From the NCBI RefSeq assembly GCF_964355755.1, contig NC_092680.1, forward strand, positions 10,331,001-10,395,000: 64,000 nucleotides of DNA, written 5' to 3'. The translations under genes were made by a program, and so were the position numbers. The number at the start of each line of letters is the position of its first letter. Within the stretch, counting starts at the first letter, position 1. Shown here piece after piece: positions 22,068 to 34,800 of the stretch. Source of the stretch: Antedon mediterranea (lineage: Eukaryota; Echinodermata; Crinoidea; Comatulida; Antedonidae). The notes beneath the pieces are model-generated. The model ran no database searches and was not told the DNA's origin. It was given only the letters and a program-made list of their open reading frames with translations.

Positions 22068-23979
22068 TCTAGTATATAAATTTACGTAAGGGCAAAATTC
22101 GGTAAATCGCGCCTTACTTTTAGAATTTTTACTCGATGGTAAATAAAGTTGGTCCGTACTTTCGGTACTGATTTTAACCGGGTGTCACGAAACCTAAGAC
22201 CACGAAAGCTAAAACCCCCTAAGACCTAAGATCACGAAAGCTAAGTAAGACCCAAGACCTAAGATTACAAATATTTATCTTTCGCACCTGCCTTGTATTT
22301 TAACTCCCAACATTTATTCTGAATACCACACCTTAGAATTGGCACTTTCATGAAAAAGAATCACATAAAAAGTAACAAATACATTTTTAAATTGATGATT
22401 TTACAGACGTTTTTCTCGCACACAAAATAACTAGCCTCCAGCACACTAGATGTTCAATGTTTTTGTTTCTATGGAACGTCAAAAGAGCAAAAATTATATA
22501 GAGGGCTGAAAACTCTGTGTGGAGTCCATCTACAGTGTGGATGGAACAATGTAAAATTAAAATTGTAATGATAATAGTATAATCATGCAAGTACGAAGAA
22601 ATAAATACTGGCAAATAAATTTTAACTTAAAAATTATGGTAAGTTTTTTTGTTTCGTTTTCTTTCTGTTTTTATACTTGTACTATTATTGTTGCTCTTTT
22701 GGCGCTCCATAGAAACAAAAACATTGAGCATGGGGAGCTCGAGGAGTTACATTACACAGTATAAAAAGAAACACGTCTGTAAAATCAGGATGGGAAAGGA
22801 TTTATTTATTTGTTATTATGTGTTTCTCCTTCTGAAAGTACTTATAAGTCCTAATTTTAAAGTGTGGTATTCAGGATAAAGTTAGTCAACAAATTTGGAG
22901 TCAAAATACAAGAAAGGCAGGTGCGTAAGAAAGACATCCTGTGAACCAACACATTGGAGTAAATATATACCAACAAACAACCCGTCAAGTTTGTTTGTTG
23001 TAAAGAAAAAATATACATTTACTCAACGGGCGAAAATAATGTGAGTTTATCTATGTTTTGCGGTAGTATTAAATTATATTTATGGTAATAAATGAAACCT
23101 ACTGTGTTTAAAATTATGTATGGATAAACAAGTATTGTTTTTAAGCTGTAGTATATCTTAGAATTTGTAATCTTAGGTCTTGGGTCTTAGCTTTCGTGAT
23201 CTTAGGTCTTAGGGGGTCTTAGCTTTCGTGGTCTTAGGTTTCGTGACACCCGATTTTAACCACCTGATTTAACCCTATTTACTAATTAAATTAAGTTAGA
23301 TAATAATTAGTTATTGACGATTAAAACGAATTGAGGTTCAACGATTTGCCCCAAAGAGGGGTGTTTTCCGATATTACTATTACTGAGATTGTGGATAGGC
23401 TCTACTGTTAGATATATAAACACATTATTATATACAAATAAACTTTATACTGACAGTTCCTTCTCAACGTTTGTATTAATTAATAATTACCAATAATATA
23501 AACGTCGTAGTGGTGTATCGTGACATGTACTTTAATATTTCAATCGATTATGACAGTGACACTTTTAACAAAGTATTAAATCGCAAATGTTTTACTGTAT
23601 TTAGAGGTATATTATTTATAGGCCTATAAAACATGAAAAAAATATTTCGTTACTGAGTGGATAAAGAATATATTTAAAAATTGTTCCTCTTTGTACCTAT
23701 CCGCTTTACAAAACACAAATTGGGTTTCTTTAAATGAGTCCAAATCAAAAACGTTGACTCATTTGTGATAAGTTTCTCCTTCGGAAGTAATTCCCAGGGT
23801 GCTAATTTTAGCTGACTACATAAATCATCGTGTCTATTTATTCGTTTCTGTAAACGACAATGTATTATAGTCCTGCGGTACGTACATTTGAAATCGCCAG
23901 TTTTGTTACGCTGAAATGACTGTGTATTCGAGAACCATCTGTAGGCACGACCTAGATGGTACGCTCGCGTACCATCTAG
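22068..23979 (+). mobile_element. Helitron-like element, copy C, interrupted by a foldback element
   Basis: Starts TCTAGTATATAAATTTACG after a host A and ends CTAG. Its 3' hairpin is perfect: CTAGATGGTACGC at 23952-23964 pairs with GCGTACCATCTAG at 23967-23979. The foldback element 22180-23251 sits near its 5' end. Removing that element leaves about 830 bp, so the copy also has internal deletions. Its CTAG is followed without any spacer by the TC of copy D. Confidence 0.7.
22180..23251. mobile_element. Foldback DNA element with exact 10-bp target duplication
   Basis: The ends GGGTGTCACGAAACCTAAGA are exact inverted repeats, and the terminal repeats run about 88 bp with one mismatch and one 4-bp indel. 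They contain repeated AAGACCTAAGATCACGAAAG-type motifs. Imperfect complementarity continues inward (CGCACCTGCCTT; GAATACCACA; AAACAAAAACATTGA), so nearly the whole 1,072 bp can fold back. GATTTTAACC is duplicated at 22170-22179 and 23252-23261. A 9-11-bp duplication fits Mutator-like transposases best. No transposase is present. Confidence 0.85.
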
Positions 23980-25291
23980 TCTATATGTAAATTTACGTAA
24001 GGGCAAAATTCGGTAAATCGCGCCTTACTTCTAGAATTTTTACTCGATGGTATATAAAGTTGGTTCGTACTTTCGGTACTGATTTTAATCACCTGATGTA
24101 ACCCTGTTTACTAATTACATTAAGTTAGATAATTAGTTATTGACGATTAAAACGAATTTAGGTTCAACGATTTGCCCCAAATAGGGGTGCTTTTCGATCG
24201 TGGTATACACTGTCTAATTGATGTCCATCTTGAAAAATACCCGCCACAAAAATGCGAGGAGGCTTCGCATTTTCCTATCTCCTCCTACGATAATTGTTTT
24301 TAATAGCTGAAAACCGGTTGAACAGCTAGAGTACAGCATCATAATGTTGAAGACAGGCCGATTTTCTTAAATAAATACCGTACTATTTTGATAGATTTAA
24401 TATACGATTATACAAATGTATTGATTTGCGATGAATGGAACATCCCAATCTCTCAGTCTGCCAGAGTTTGGTTTAACACAATAGGTAAATTTATGAGCCC
24501 TTGGTTTAACACATACGGTAGGTAAATATATGGGCCCTTTGAGAATAAACTTGAACAATACTGTAAATACCTATTAACTATTTTTGGTCCTCATTTGAAT
24601 CGAACATTTCTTACTGTGAATGTTCGTACTGTTAGATGTAATATAAAAATATATACAAATAAACTTATTACTGAGATTGTGGATAGGCTCTACTGTTAGA
24701 TATATAAACACATTATTATATACAAATAAACTTTATACTGACAGTTCCTTCTCAACGTTTGTATTAATTAATAATTACCAAAAATATAAACATCGTAGTG
24801 TGGTGTATCGTGACTTTAATATTTCAATCGATTATGACAGTGACAGTTTTAACAAAGTATTAAATCGCAAATGTTTTACTGTATTTAGAGGTATATTATT
24901 TATAGGCCTATAAAACATGAACAAACTATTTCGTTACTGAGTGGATAAAGAATATATTTAAAAATTGTTCCTCTTTGCACCTACTATCCGCTTTCCCATC
25001 CCTCAACCCTAATGTTACATCTCCCTGGTTACATACAAAACACAAATTGGGTTTCTTTAAATGAGTCCAAATCAAAAATTTGGACTCATTTTGTGATAAA
25101 TTTTTCCTTCGGAAGTAATTCCCAGGGTGCTAATTTTAGTTGACTACATAAATCACCGTGTCTATAATTTATTCGTTTCTGTAAACGACAATGTATTATA
25201 GTCCTGCGGTACGTATACATTTGAAATCGCCAGTTTTGCTACTCTGAAATTACTGTGTATTCGAGAACCATCTGTGGATACGACCATCTAG
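23980..25291 (+). mobile_element. Helitron-like element, copy D, joined head-to-tail to copy C
   Basis: Begins TCTATATGTAAATTTACG immediately after the CTAG end of copy C and ends ACCATCTAG. The left hairpin arm is lost, leaving only the terminal CATCTAG. Compared with copy A it has about 120 bp more in the middle. It is followed after about 17 bp by the same 144-bp sequence that follows copy A. Confidence 0.65.
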
Positions 25292-25308
25292 TCTACCATA
25301 ATTAAAGC

Positions 25309-25452
25309 AAAAATTAAATGATTCAACCAGAATGTCACCAATTTGATTCCAAAAAATTTATAAAATTAAATTGGATAGCCGTCACATCCCCTACTTTTTG
25401 AATTTGCTATAGATTTCAAGGCAATTGTACATTCATCTAATTCAACTTGACC
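25309..25452 (+). repeat. 144-bp sequence shared with 3118-3263
   Basis: Identical by eye to the sequence after copy A, from AAAAATTAAATGATTCAACC to ATTCAACTTGACC. Confidence 0.75.
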
Positions 25453-25544
25453 TTAGCAATTTTTCAGTTCATTTTCAGATAGTCTAGGTACAGTATATTA
25501 TAAGAGATTAAAGAGAAGCATGGCTAACTTTCAGTTAAGCATAT

Positions 25545-26375
25545 TTCAATCAAATACCAGAATAATTAACCAGAGACACTGTAATAAGAAACACTATTAT
25601 TCTATACATATACTTAATTACGCAATTTTGTATTTACGCTTAAATATTCAGTAAAGCAAGTGGGAGCCCTTCAGTGACTTATGACCTACTCATATTGCAA
25701 CGTTGGTTGTCATCTGGACCTAGAATCCTTTAAAAATGTCTGTTTCGAAATAAAGTTGATACTTGCAATATTATTTGAAAACTCACGACATAAATACAAT
25801 CTGAGCAATGTTAATTCTGTTTAACCATTTATTATTCATAAATGCATTTACACCAATGTAAAACATTAAAAGCATGCAAATAAAGTACAATATTAATATA
25901 GTTGTTTTTACCTTTTCCATAAAAAATGACATGGAATAGACCTAAACTATCAAATACTAGATTAATAGCAACATACATATTATTACATATTGAATAAATA
26001 ATGTCCAAATATAGATTGCTACATTTTTTACAGCATATTGATTGGCATAACAATTATTAATTGAGGCAAGATCTAGTCATTATTTAAATTGTATGTTATA
26101 ATAGTTATAATCTAATATAATAGGTAATTAAACAAGATATTCATTAGATTGTAGTTACAAAACATCTGAGATGCCAAGAAACAATGCATTTATAACATTA
26201 TTTGAATACAATAAAGGTCCAGATGACAACCAATGTTACAATATGAGGTCATTGAAAGGGCTCCCTCTTGCTTTACTGAACAAACATATTTAAGCATAAA
26301 TACAAAATTGCATAATTAAGTATATTTATAGAATAATAGTGTTTCTTATCTCTGGTTAATTATCAAGATATTAAC
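25545..26375. repeat. Inverted repeat element, about 170-bp arms
   Basis: 25545-25735 matches the reverse complement of 26205-26375. Shared blocks are AAGAAACACTATTATTCTAT, TATACTTAATTA, CAATTTTGTATTTA, CAGTAAAGCAAG, GGGAGCCCTT and GGTTGTCATCTGGACC. The AT-rich centre is about 460 bp. Probably a non-autonomous TIR/foldback element; no target duplication was fixed. Confidence 0.65.
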
Positions 26376-28864
26376 GACATTTTGCGATGTTTTATGTATT
26401 CAATTTAATTAATGGTAACATTTAATGCTTGACTGGCCAAGCGGCCACAACAGGCTCCGTTTCAGGAATTTGTAAATAATTACTCAGAAGCATATTATAT
26501 TAGAACTACAATAATCAATAATGTGAAATATAAAAATTGAAATTTAAACAAAATATAGACCACTATACTCTTGGCTATGAATTTAAGCAAATTATAGATC
26601 CAAGCTGAAGTGGCCTTGTTCATCTTTCAATTCTTTCAATAACATAATACAATAATAAAGGCTGGACATGACACAATAACCTAATTAAACATCTGAGTAA
26701 CAGCTCGCTGTAATATAAACATTTATTTCATTAGATACCAATATCTGAAAAGAACAAACACTTTACTATTGTAGTTTGTACACAATAATTACACTAAGTG
26801 CTATATTACACTAAGTGCTTAATTACACTAAGTGCTATATTACCAATGTTTGTAATTGACTACTAGAATGTTAATCTGTTACCATGGTGATGGAAATGAA
26901 AAATTTGCCTTTTGCTCATTCAAGAATGCCTATTATAGTTTTCCTATAGCAGCTATCAAAATCATATGATGTAGTAGCATAGAAAAATGAATAACTTTTT
27001 GAGAATGCTGTAAGTAAACCCATGTATTGAAGTGCTACCCAAGGAAAACACCCTTATTTTATAAGTACTGTATATTCACAAATAAATGTAAAAAGATTTA
27101 GATTAGGGGTAGACTAAGAGAAGAATCAAAATGAACTTGTGGGGGGTCATTGGCTCAACTGTGAATCCTGACGTCGTGATTATCATACCAGGAAGACATC
27201 TACACTATTATTTTAAGCTAGATAAAACATCATACAATATATATAAATAAAAAGCTATCATCACTTAGTAAAACTATAAAATACAAAACAGAGGAATGGT
27301 AATTTAAAACAAATAAATATGTATATACTGTATTAGCACCAAGTAATTGTACAAAATGTGTACAAATGGTGTATTAGAACCATTGAAATAGTGATGCTAC
27401 TAAACAACATTTAGATCTAGAATTATACGGTGGCTACTGGGTTAAAATTGAGCTGGGTGCATATAGCATACTTATACATACAAATGCTTAAAAATGTAAC
27501 AATATTCAAAACAAATTTAAACACCTCATATTTATAAAATACAGTTATTCTATACTTACATTACATAAATACAACATGTGTATGATACAGTGTATAAATT
27601 AACTAAAAATAATACAGTGGAGTCTCTAAATACTGACCACCCTTTGGACTTTGTATCAGCCGGGTTGAGCTTATAGGCTAGCTAGCTAGCTATAGCTTTT
27701 CCAATGGCCTTTACAGTTGTTTTATGATGTTACCTTGCATAAAAATACAATACAATCTTAAATAATAAACACAGTTACAATAATTAATGACAATGAATTC
27801 CTAGAAAGCCTTCTTATTATGGTCCTTTTTAGTACTCATCATTTCAATCATAGATTTTAAATATAGCACTTTTTAAAAGAATTATCATTCAATAAAACAA
27901 AATGAACTTAGCACATTTTTAATACTGTTAACAATTAAAGGCTATTAAATATACACTGTTAAAGAATCGGTAAACTAGTATATTATGTTTGTAATATATA
28001 ATATATTGTCATTTTATACAAAAAATGGTAATTGCACATAGTTCTAATTTGTAATACAAAAATGTCTTATACAATTATTAAATATGCTATCAAAAGTTAC
28101 AACTAAAAAAATGACAGGAATCATACACTCACAGTGACCATCAATATTTTATATTACTTAAAACAACAGAAGGACATGATTGTAATAATGCTCTTTAATT
28201 AAGTAAACAAGTAAGTCTGTGGCAATGCAGATAACATGAGAAGAAAAGTCATGTTGATTTTTAAATCTAAAGTTAAAATATAAAAAAAGTTTAAACTTTA
28301 TATTTTAACTTCATAAACTGCATGCTGGGTACCAACTTATTCTTTGGCACGATACCCCTTTACATCGCCCAGCAAAACTCTGGATTTTACACACATCAAG
28401 GTGTCAACACCAGAGTTCAAAATACCAAAGTTTAACATGTAATCTTGAAATTCTGGGGACACAATGTTATCTGGGGACACAATGTCAAATGTACGGATGC
28501 GAACATTTATTTAAATGTATTTGGAATACTTCAAATATTTGCTTATTGGACATTTTCATGGCATTACCACACTTGTTGATTATCAACCCTTTGACTAATT
28601 TATAGTAAGCTTAAAATAGTACATTTTTCTGAATGTTCTTCTGTTGAATTACCTTATCTATTTAACATAATAAATAAGATAATTATTGATACATAAAATA
28701 AAATTTAGCACAATTATGTTTTTCCATTTAATAATAACCTTCTAAATCAATTGGTCCCTAATCTTCTACAAACATTTTTGGGCAATAACAAACTAAGGCA
28801 TGAATTGAAGGTTCATCTATACATGTAAAATTACTAAATTGTAACAATGAAATGTGTTAGATTT
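26376..28864. other. AT-rich region downstream of GNB5
   Basis: Contains three 17-bp tandem copies of ACACTAAGTGCTATATT at 26791-26843 and a short palindrome at 28270-28312 (AAGTTAAAATATAAA arms). A minus-strand AATAAA at 28511-28506, about 350 bp after the GNB5 stop, is a possible poly-A signal. No gene otherwise. Confidence 0.45.
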
Positions 28865-31800
28865 TTAGGCCCAGATTCTTAGGGTATAGTCCCAGCTTCC
28901 AGTACACAGAGCTGTTCCGTCTGGGGAGATACAGAGACAGCTTACCCTGTTTTCATGTCCATTCAACATTGCTAGCCTGTTTGCTTTAAGGGTGTCCCAG
29001 ATATTGACAGAGTAATCGTTGTAGCCAGCGAATAACAAACGACCTGTAGAATAAAGTGTAAAATATCTATTTTATTAACTAATATCTATCAATTACATTT
29101 GAAAGACCTTTATAAGTCTCTTTATTGATTGTTTGAATATGGAAAAAGCATCCCAATATTTTAGACATTTATTATGCTCTACTAGTAAGGCTATATGTTG
29201 TTAACTAAAGACAAAAATGCATTGGTCCAACAATGGAAACTGCCTGGTTAACATTTATCACATGGTGGCCATGCAGCCATATATCTGTTTGTTACTTACC
29301 ACTAAGTGAGAAGTCTAATGAGGTAGCACCAAAAATAATGCTTTCTTTCCCATAGCAATTAATCTCTCTATCAGCTCGCAAGTCATACAAACGACACTAT
29401 AGTGGAAAAGTAGAATATTGTGTGATATAAAAATAGAATTGAAAGACAAGTATTAGGTTATAAATATTTCTTATCTTATAACTTAAAATAATATGTCATT
29501 CATATGATGATGTTTAGCCATATGATATTCCTCATATGGCTAAACATCATCATATGAATGACATACTATTTTAATGTTATAAAATAAGAGTACACTTAAT
29601 TAAATTAAGAGTACAAAATACATAAAACACAATTAAAAACTGCTTGATTAAAAAAGTCCTGACCACTTATTAAAGACACTGAATTTAACATAAATTAATT
29701 AACACATATTAGGTAGTGGCCATAAATTAAGACTTACTGTTGCATCATCAGATGCTGTGGCAAATGCATCTCCGCTGGGAAAGAAACGGATGGCATTAAT
29801 ATCCGACTGATGGCCTTCAAATGACTGCACGCACTGACCGTTCCTCATGTCCCACACCAATGCTTGTTTATCACAGCCCTACAACAAATTATTTAGAATA
29901 TCATAAAGTTGAATCAAGATTATATATATATATATATTTGCCTGACGAGTCTCGGTTGGGGCGACTTTTTCTCATTCTCACAGATTTCCTCATCTTTATT
30001 GCTTAACATTAATTAATTAAATTTCAGTATATCACCGGGCGGTTTAGAATTACTGTTCTTGCCTGATTTGTTTATATATATAAAAGTATCTCTTCGGAGA
30101 TCCCGCCTCGTGAATAAAAATACTGAAAGATGAGGGCGTATCAATTAGATCTCTGGTGCGCGTGCGTAAAACTGAGGACTAGTGCTGTTCCGCCGTACCA
30201 CGCCGAGAATGTTAAAGAGTTGCTATCCAATCGAGTTTGAACAATACCATGAAAGCCCCAGTGGTCTAATGGTTAGGACATCTGCATATCAAGCAGGCGG
30301 TCCAAGTTCGAGTCTCGGTTGGGGCGAATTTTTCTCATTCTCACAGATTTCCTCATCTTTATCGCTTAAAATTAATTAATTAAATTTCAGTATATCACCG
30401 GGCGGTTTAGAATTACTGTTCTTTGCCCGATTTGTTTATATATATATGTATATGTACCATGTCCCGCATACCTGGCTCAGCCTATATATTATGCCAGTTC
30501 TGCGGTACATTTCATTTCGAAACCTGAGCTACACTGACGACATTTCTGGTATTTTTTTTCAACTTCAGATTTTTATTTTCATGCTATAGCAACAATTTTC
30601 CACCGTATATCCACCATCTTTTTTCACCTTTTAGGGAGTCACCAGACATGCATTATTACATTACGTTAAACTACCTATACTACTGAAAAAAAGTCTTCCT
30701 GGTTTTTATGGCAGAATTTTGCAGAATTTTGTATTTGAGTTGACCATATTAAGGGAAATTCATGTTTTTTCTTCTTGATTTCTTTTACAAATATTTGATT
30801 TATGTAAAATTAGCAAGATATTATATTTAAAATTCATGCCTGTACCTGAGCTTTAAAGTGAATAACCTTAATATTACTTTGATATGGCCAATTTAAATTT
30901 AGAATATTTTGACCTTCATTTTTTGTGTTTTAAGGGACAATACATCTTTAAAAAACAATTATCCTTAGTTACGCCTAGAAACAGGTTCTAAGATAACATA
31001 AATAATACATTTTGATTTGACAAACAAGTGACCCTTTCACAAGATCATACTTTTTCTGGGATTCAGCAGATAAGTAAATTTGGGAAAAAGTAGTAAGCTA
31101 TGTAATCAATTTTTTTTAGTCATGAAACCCCGTATTAAAAAAAATGTATTTAATTACGCATAGAAACAGTTGGTACAATACACTATAGGTAAAATGTTGA
31201 TGTCATTTGACCTTAATATGTAATTTTTTTTCTCATGAAAACCCCATATTTTTTTTTTCAATTATCCTTAGTTATGTATACTAGAAACAGGTTTAAGATA
31301 ACACTAAAGGTCATGAGGCAAAACTCTCCCTTAGCAGAATGGTCCACAGGCCTGTCAGCCCATAAAACACACAATTGTAATTTGATGATATTAACTGCCC
31401 ATCAAATACAACCCAAGGGTACTATTAGGTCATTTACAACAAGGTCACTTAGGGCGCGTTTATACAACACGCTATTACACGCATATTCTACACGCCTACG
31501 AGAAGTGTGTTGTATAACAACAAAGAGATTCCGTGTAATGAGATTTTAATTGCAAAAAAGGCTACTTGGCTGAATCCTAAAATTTGGTGGATTCCCGGTT
31601 GCCGTTACCGTGTTGGAAGTGTCCTCAGGGTATATTTTGACCTCTCGTTAAAACAGGTCGTAATATCAATCATGTCATGCGACGTTGCTAACAAGATTGG
31701 GCCCATTTATTGCTGCCAGCAATCATCCTACTACCACGTCTTACGCCTAGCCTAGTGGGGCCAACTCGTAGTGGTAGTAGGCCTCTATCATTTCCCACTC

Positions 31801-34800
31801 CAAACAGAAGAAAAAATAACGTCGCAAAAATGGCATCTTCTTCCATAGTGTATAGATGAAACAATGAAACCCTTAAAATAACTTTTATTAATTTAAATGA
31901 ACCGAGAACAAAATAAACACAATGCAAACGTGAACGAATACAATAATGAAAATGGTAATAACCGATGATTGTTGACAACTCCGCCAATTCAAGCGATCAA
32001 CGATTTGACCTTTTATCCTAGAATGCACTGCGTGTTGATGAAACTTCCGGTACAACACGGTATCGTGATTTATAGTATAACAGCAAACGTTAAGGTGGGT
32101 TGACCTCGGTCTGAACAACACGCTAAAAATTAAAGCCGTGTTCAAATTTAGGGTGTTGTATAAACACGACCCTAGACAGCTCATGAAAATTCCTACATAA
32201 TTTTCAGCAATTTCTGTAGTGAAGTGTCTATCACACTCCAGCTGGCCTCTCATGTGTGTCAAGATAAACAATCAGAACTTGTAAATTGTTTAAAACAGAC
32301 CAAGATTTATTACCCGGATTTTTTCCAAAACCCAGGTGAAATGGACTGATTTTTCTAAGGGAGAGAAATGCCTAATGTCAATTTTTTACCTTTATTCAGG
32401 TTTGTCAAGACTTTTTTCTGAGATTATTAGGATTCAGTATTTAAAGTAAATTTGGAAAAAAGTAGAAATGTAAAACTATGTAGAAGAAATGTTTTGTATT
32501 TATGAAAACCCCTTATTTTAAAAATATTTTCGCATAGAAAAAGTTACTATGGTAAAATGTTGACCTCATTTGACCTCAAAATGAATGAATTTAAAAGGCC
32601 AAGTTTGTCATCACTTTATGATTATTAGAATGCAGTAGAAGTAAACCTGAGAAATCGTAGGAGTGCAAATGCAATCAATTTTTGTATTCATAAAAACACC
32701 ATGTTTCCGGGCTTTGTTAAAAAATTACTTTCCTTAGTTACCGGTACACATAGAAATGGTTGCTAAAGTAACACTATATATATGAAAATTTAGTGAAATT
32801 TTTTGAGAATTGTTATGAACTTGTAAATGATGATAAATCATTACTAGTTGTAGTAAAGCGGGGACCTGTCCGATTTTGCATTCTGACCCCTTTTGACCTC
32901 AAATGACCTATTTACAAAGTCAGTTTTTTTGTGACGTCTTTCTGTATTTCTTTACAAAAACTAGATGTCAAAATGTATAAAAACCTGGACGCAATTATTT
33001 CAAAGTTGTTGAACATTATTTTCCATCAATTAAATATTTCAATGCAAAATACTGTTTTTCTGGCAAATAATTGAAATAAACCTGGCAACCCATTCTCGTA
33101 TTTTATCTAAACTATTCGTATGACTCTAGTAGCATTATGAAAAGCCAAATATATATTTTATTGGATTAGCCATATACATAATTTTTTTTATGTGTTTTGT
33201 TTGATGTTATTTTGTTTGTATTTTTTTTTGTATTTTCTGTATTTTCCTGGCAACACAAAACCTATGTACGTAATTTACCCCAGTTTTTTTTTCGTGATTA
33301 TTGTTTAAAAACCTATTGACTATCAAATTACAAAGCCTCATTGATATAAACTAGAGGGTGAGCTCGCTCCCCCTCTAGGAAGTGTAGACGATGGTTTTCG
33401 GAATGACAATGTTCTCCTTGTACGTTTTCTGTCGGTTACCATTATTGAAAATGCTTGACATTCGTAAAACTAAACTATTCTGTTTCACAGTGTCTTAGAT
33501 GATTAATAACAGTTTAAAGTATAGTGTTTATTGTTTGTTAGGACCCTTTGGGGAGGCGGTGTTCATTTGAGGGAGGTGCTTATTCGAGGGATATATGTTA
33601 AATTTTTTACTTTTAATAATATGGTAACATTTATAATCAAATGAAATCCTCTAATAGATATGAAAAGTGGTAAAAAAGAATAACAAATGCTTGGTAAATT
33701 GTAGAACAGTGCGATGAATTCTACTACAAATAGTATTGTGTAATTATAAATGTGTATGGACGTTTATTAGATAGTTGGGTTGTGGGGGAGGGGGGATTAT
33801 TATTCAAAGTGATGTTTTATTGGAGAGGCGTTTATTCAAATAAATACCATCCTAATAATTATTAATACATTATTTAAATTAAACATCTTTTGAAACTAAC
33901 TGCCGTGACAGAGTGGGCCCAAGAAAGAAGACATTACGGCTTGCAACATGGGCAGACATCTCGGTCCTAACGGGACACAGATAGCCTACAGTTATTCCTG
34001 CCAGCTTACTCAATAAAACTCAGCTATCAGGATTTCACTCGATTTTAAACAAAATGTCTTATCATCAAATCTCCCTATGTAATTTTATAATACTATTCCC
34101 CACAATATATTCCGATTCTTTATGGCGTATATTTAATTTGATCTTTATTAATTTGCAGTATAATTTTTATTTTTTAACTACTGTACCTTCACACACACGC
34201 GGTCCGTTCCTAAAATAAACAAAACACTGAAATGGCTATGACTAATGGCCAACTTAAGCTTCAGTCCTACTATATCTGTTTTTTTCTTCTGTCTTCCAAA
34301 GGGACACTGTATTGATTAATGGAAAGTGCCTGTTTCCAGGCCTTTAGGGTAAAATCTATTATTTTAACTGCTGATTGATTGATTGAAATATATTTTATTC
34401 TTGTGTATAAAAGAGAGAAAATAGTTGAAACCAGGTTATTACAAGGTGAAATCATTGTAAACCCGGAAATTACTTTGAACGCGAAGAATTGAAATTGAGT
34501 TGAAAATCTACTGTTGAAATCATAAATTTTGTTAAAAAACTCTTTATAATATCTTCCTAAGATAGAAATATGGAACAAGCGTCGGACTGAAAACTAATGT
34601 TATCAAATCTACGTTTCACAGTACATCTGAGATAGATAAGGTAGGTATCGAAGATGGAAATTTGTACCTTAGTTTTTGCATTGTGCTCACCTATGTCAGA
34701 ATTAACCATAATTTATATATAGATACACCCCTTTGGAAGTTATAGTTTATGAGGAATACTTTTATAAGCAAAATATTTTTTTAAAACACCTTTTTAAAAT

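Noticed and set aside
23674-24006. 110-codon open frame on the minus strand
   Set aside because: It runs through the 3' end of Helitron-like copy C into copy D; the matching frames in other copies are broken and no domain is seen.
31688-32271. Overlapping 99- and 127-codon frames on the minus strand
   Set aside because: They cross the right TIR of the 31451-32173 element, have no family motif and lie in a GNB5 intron.
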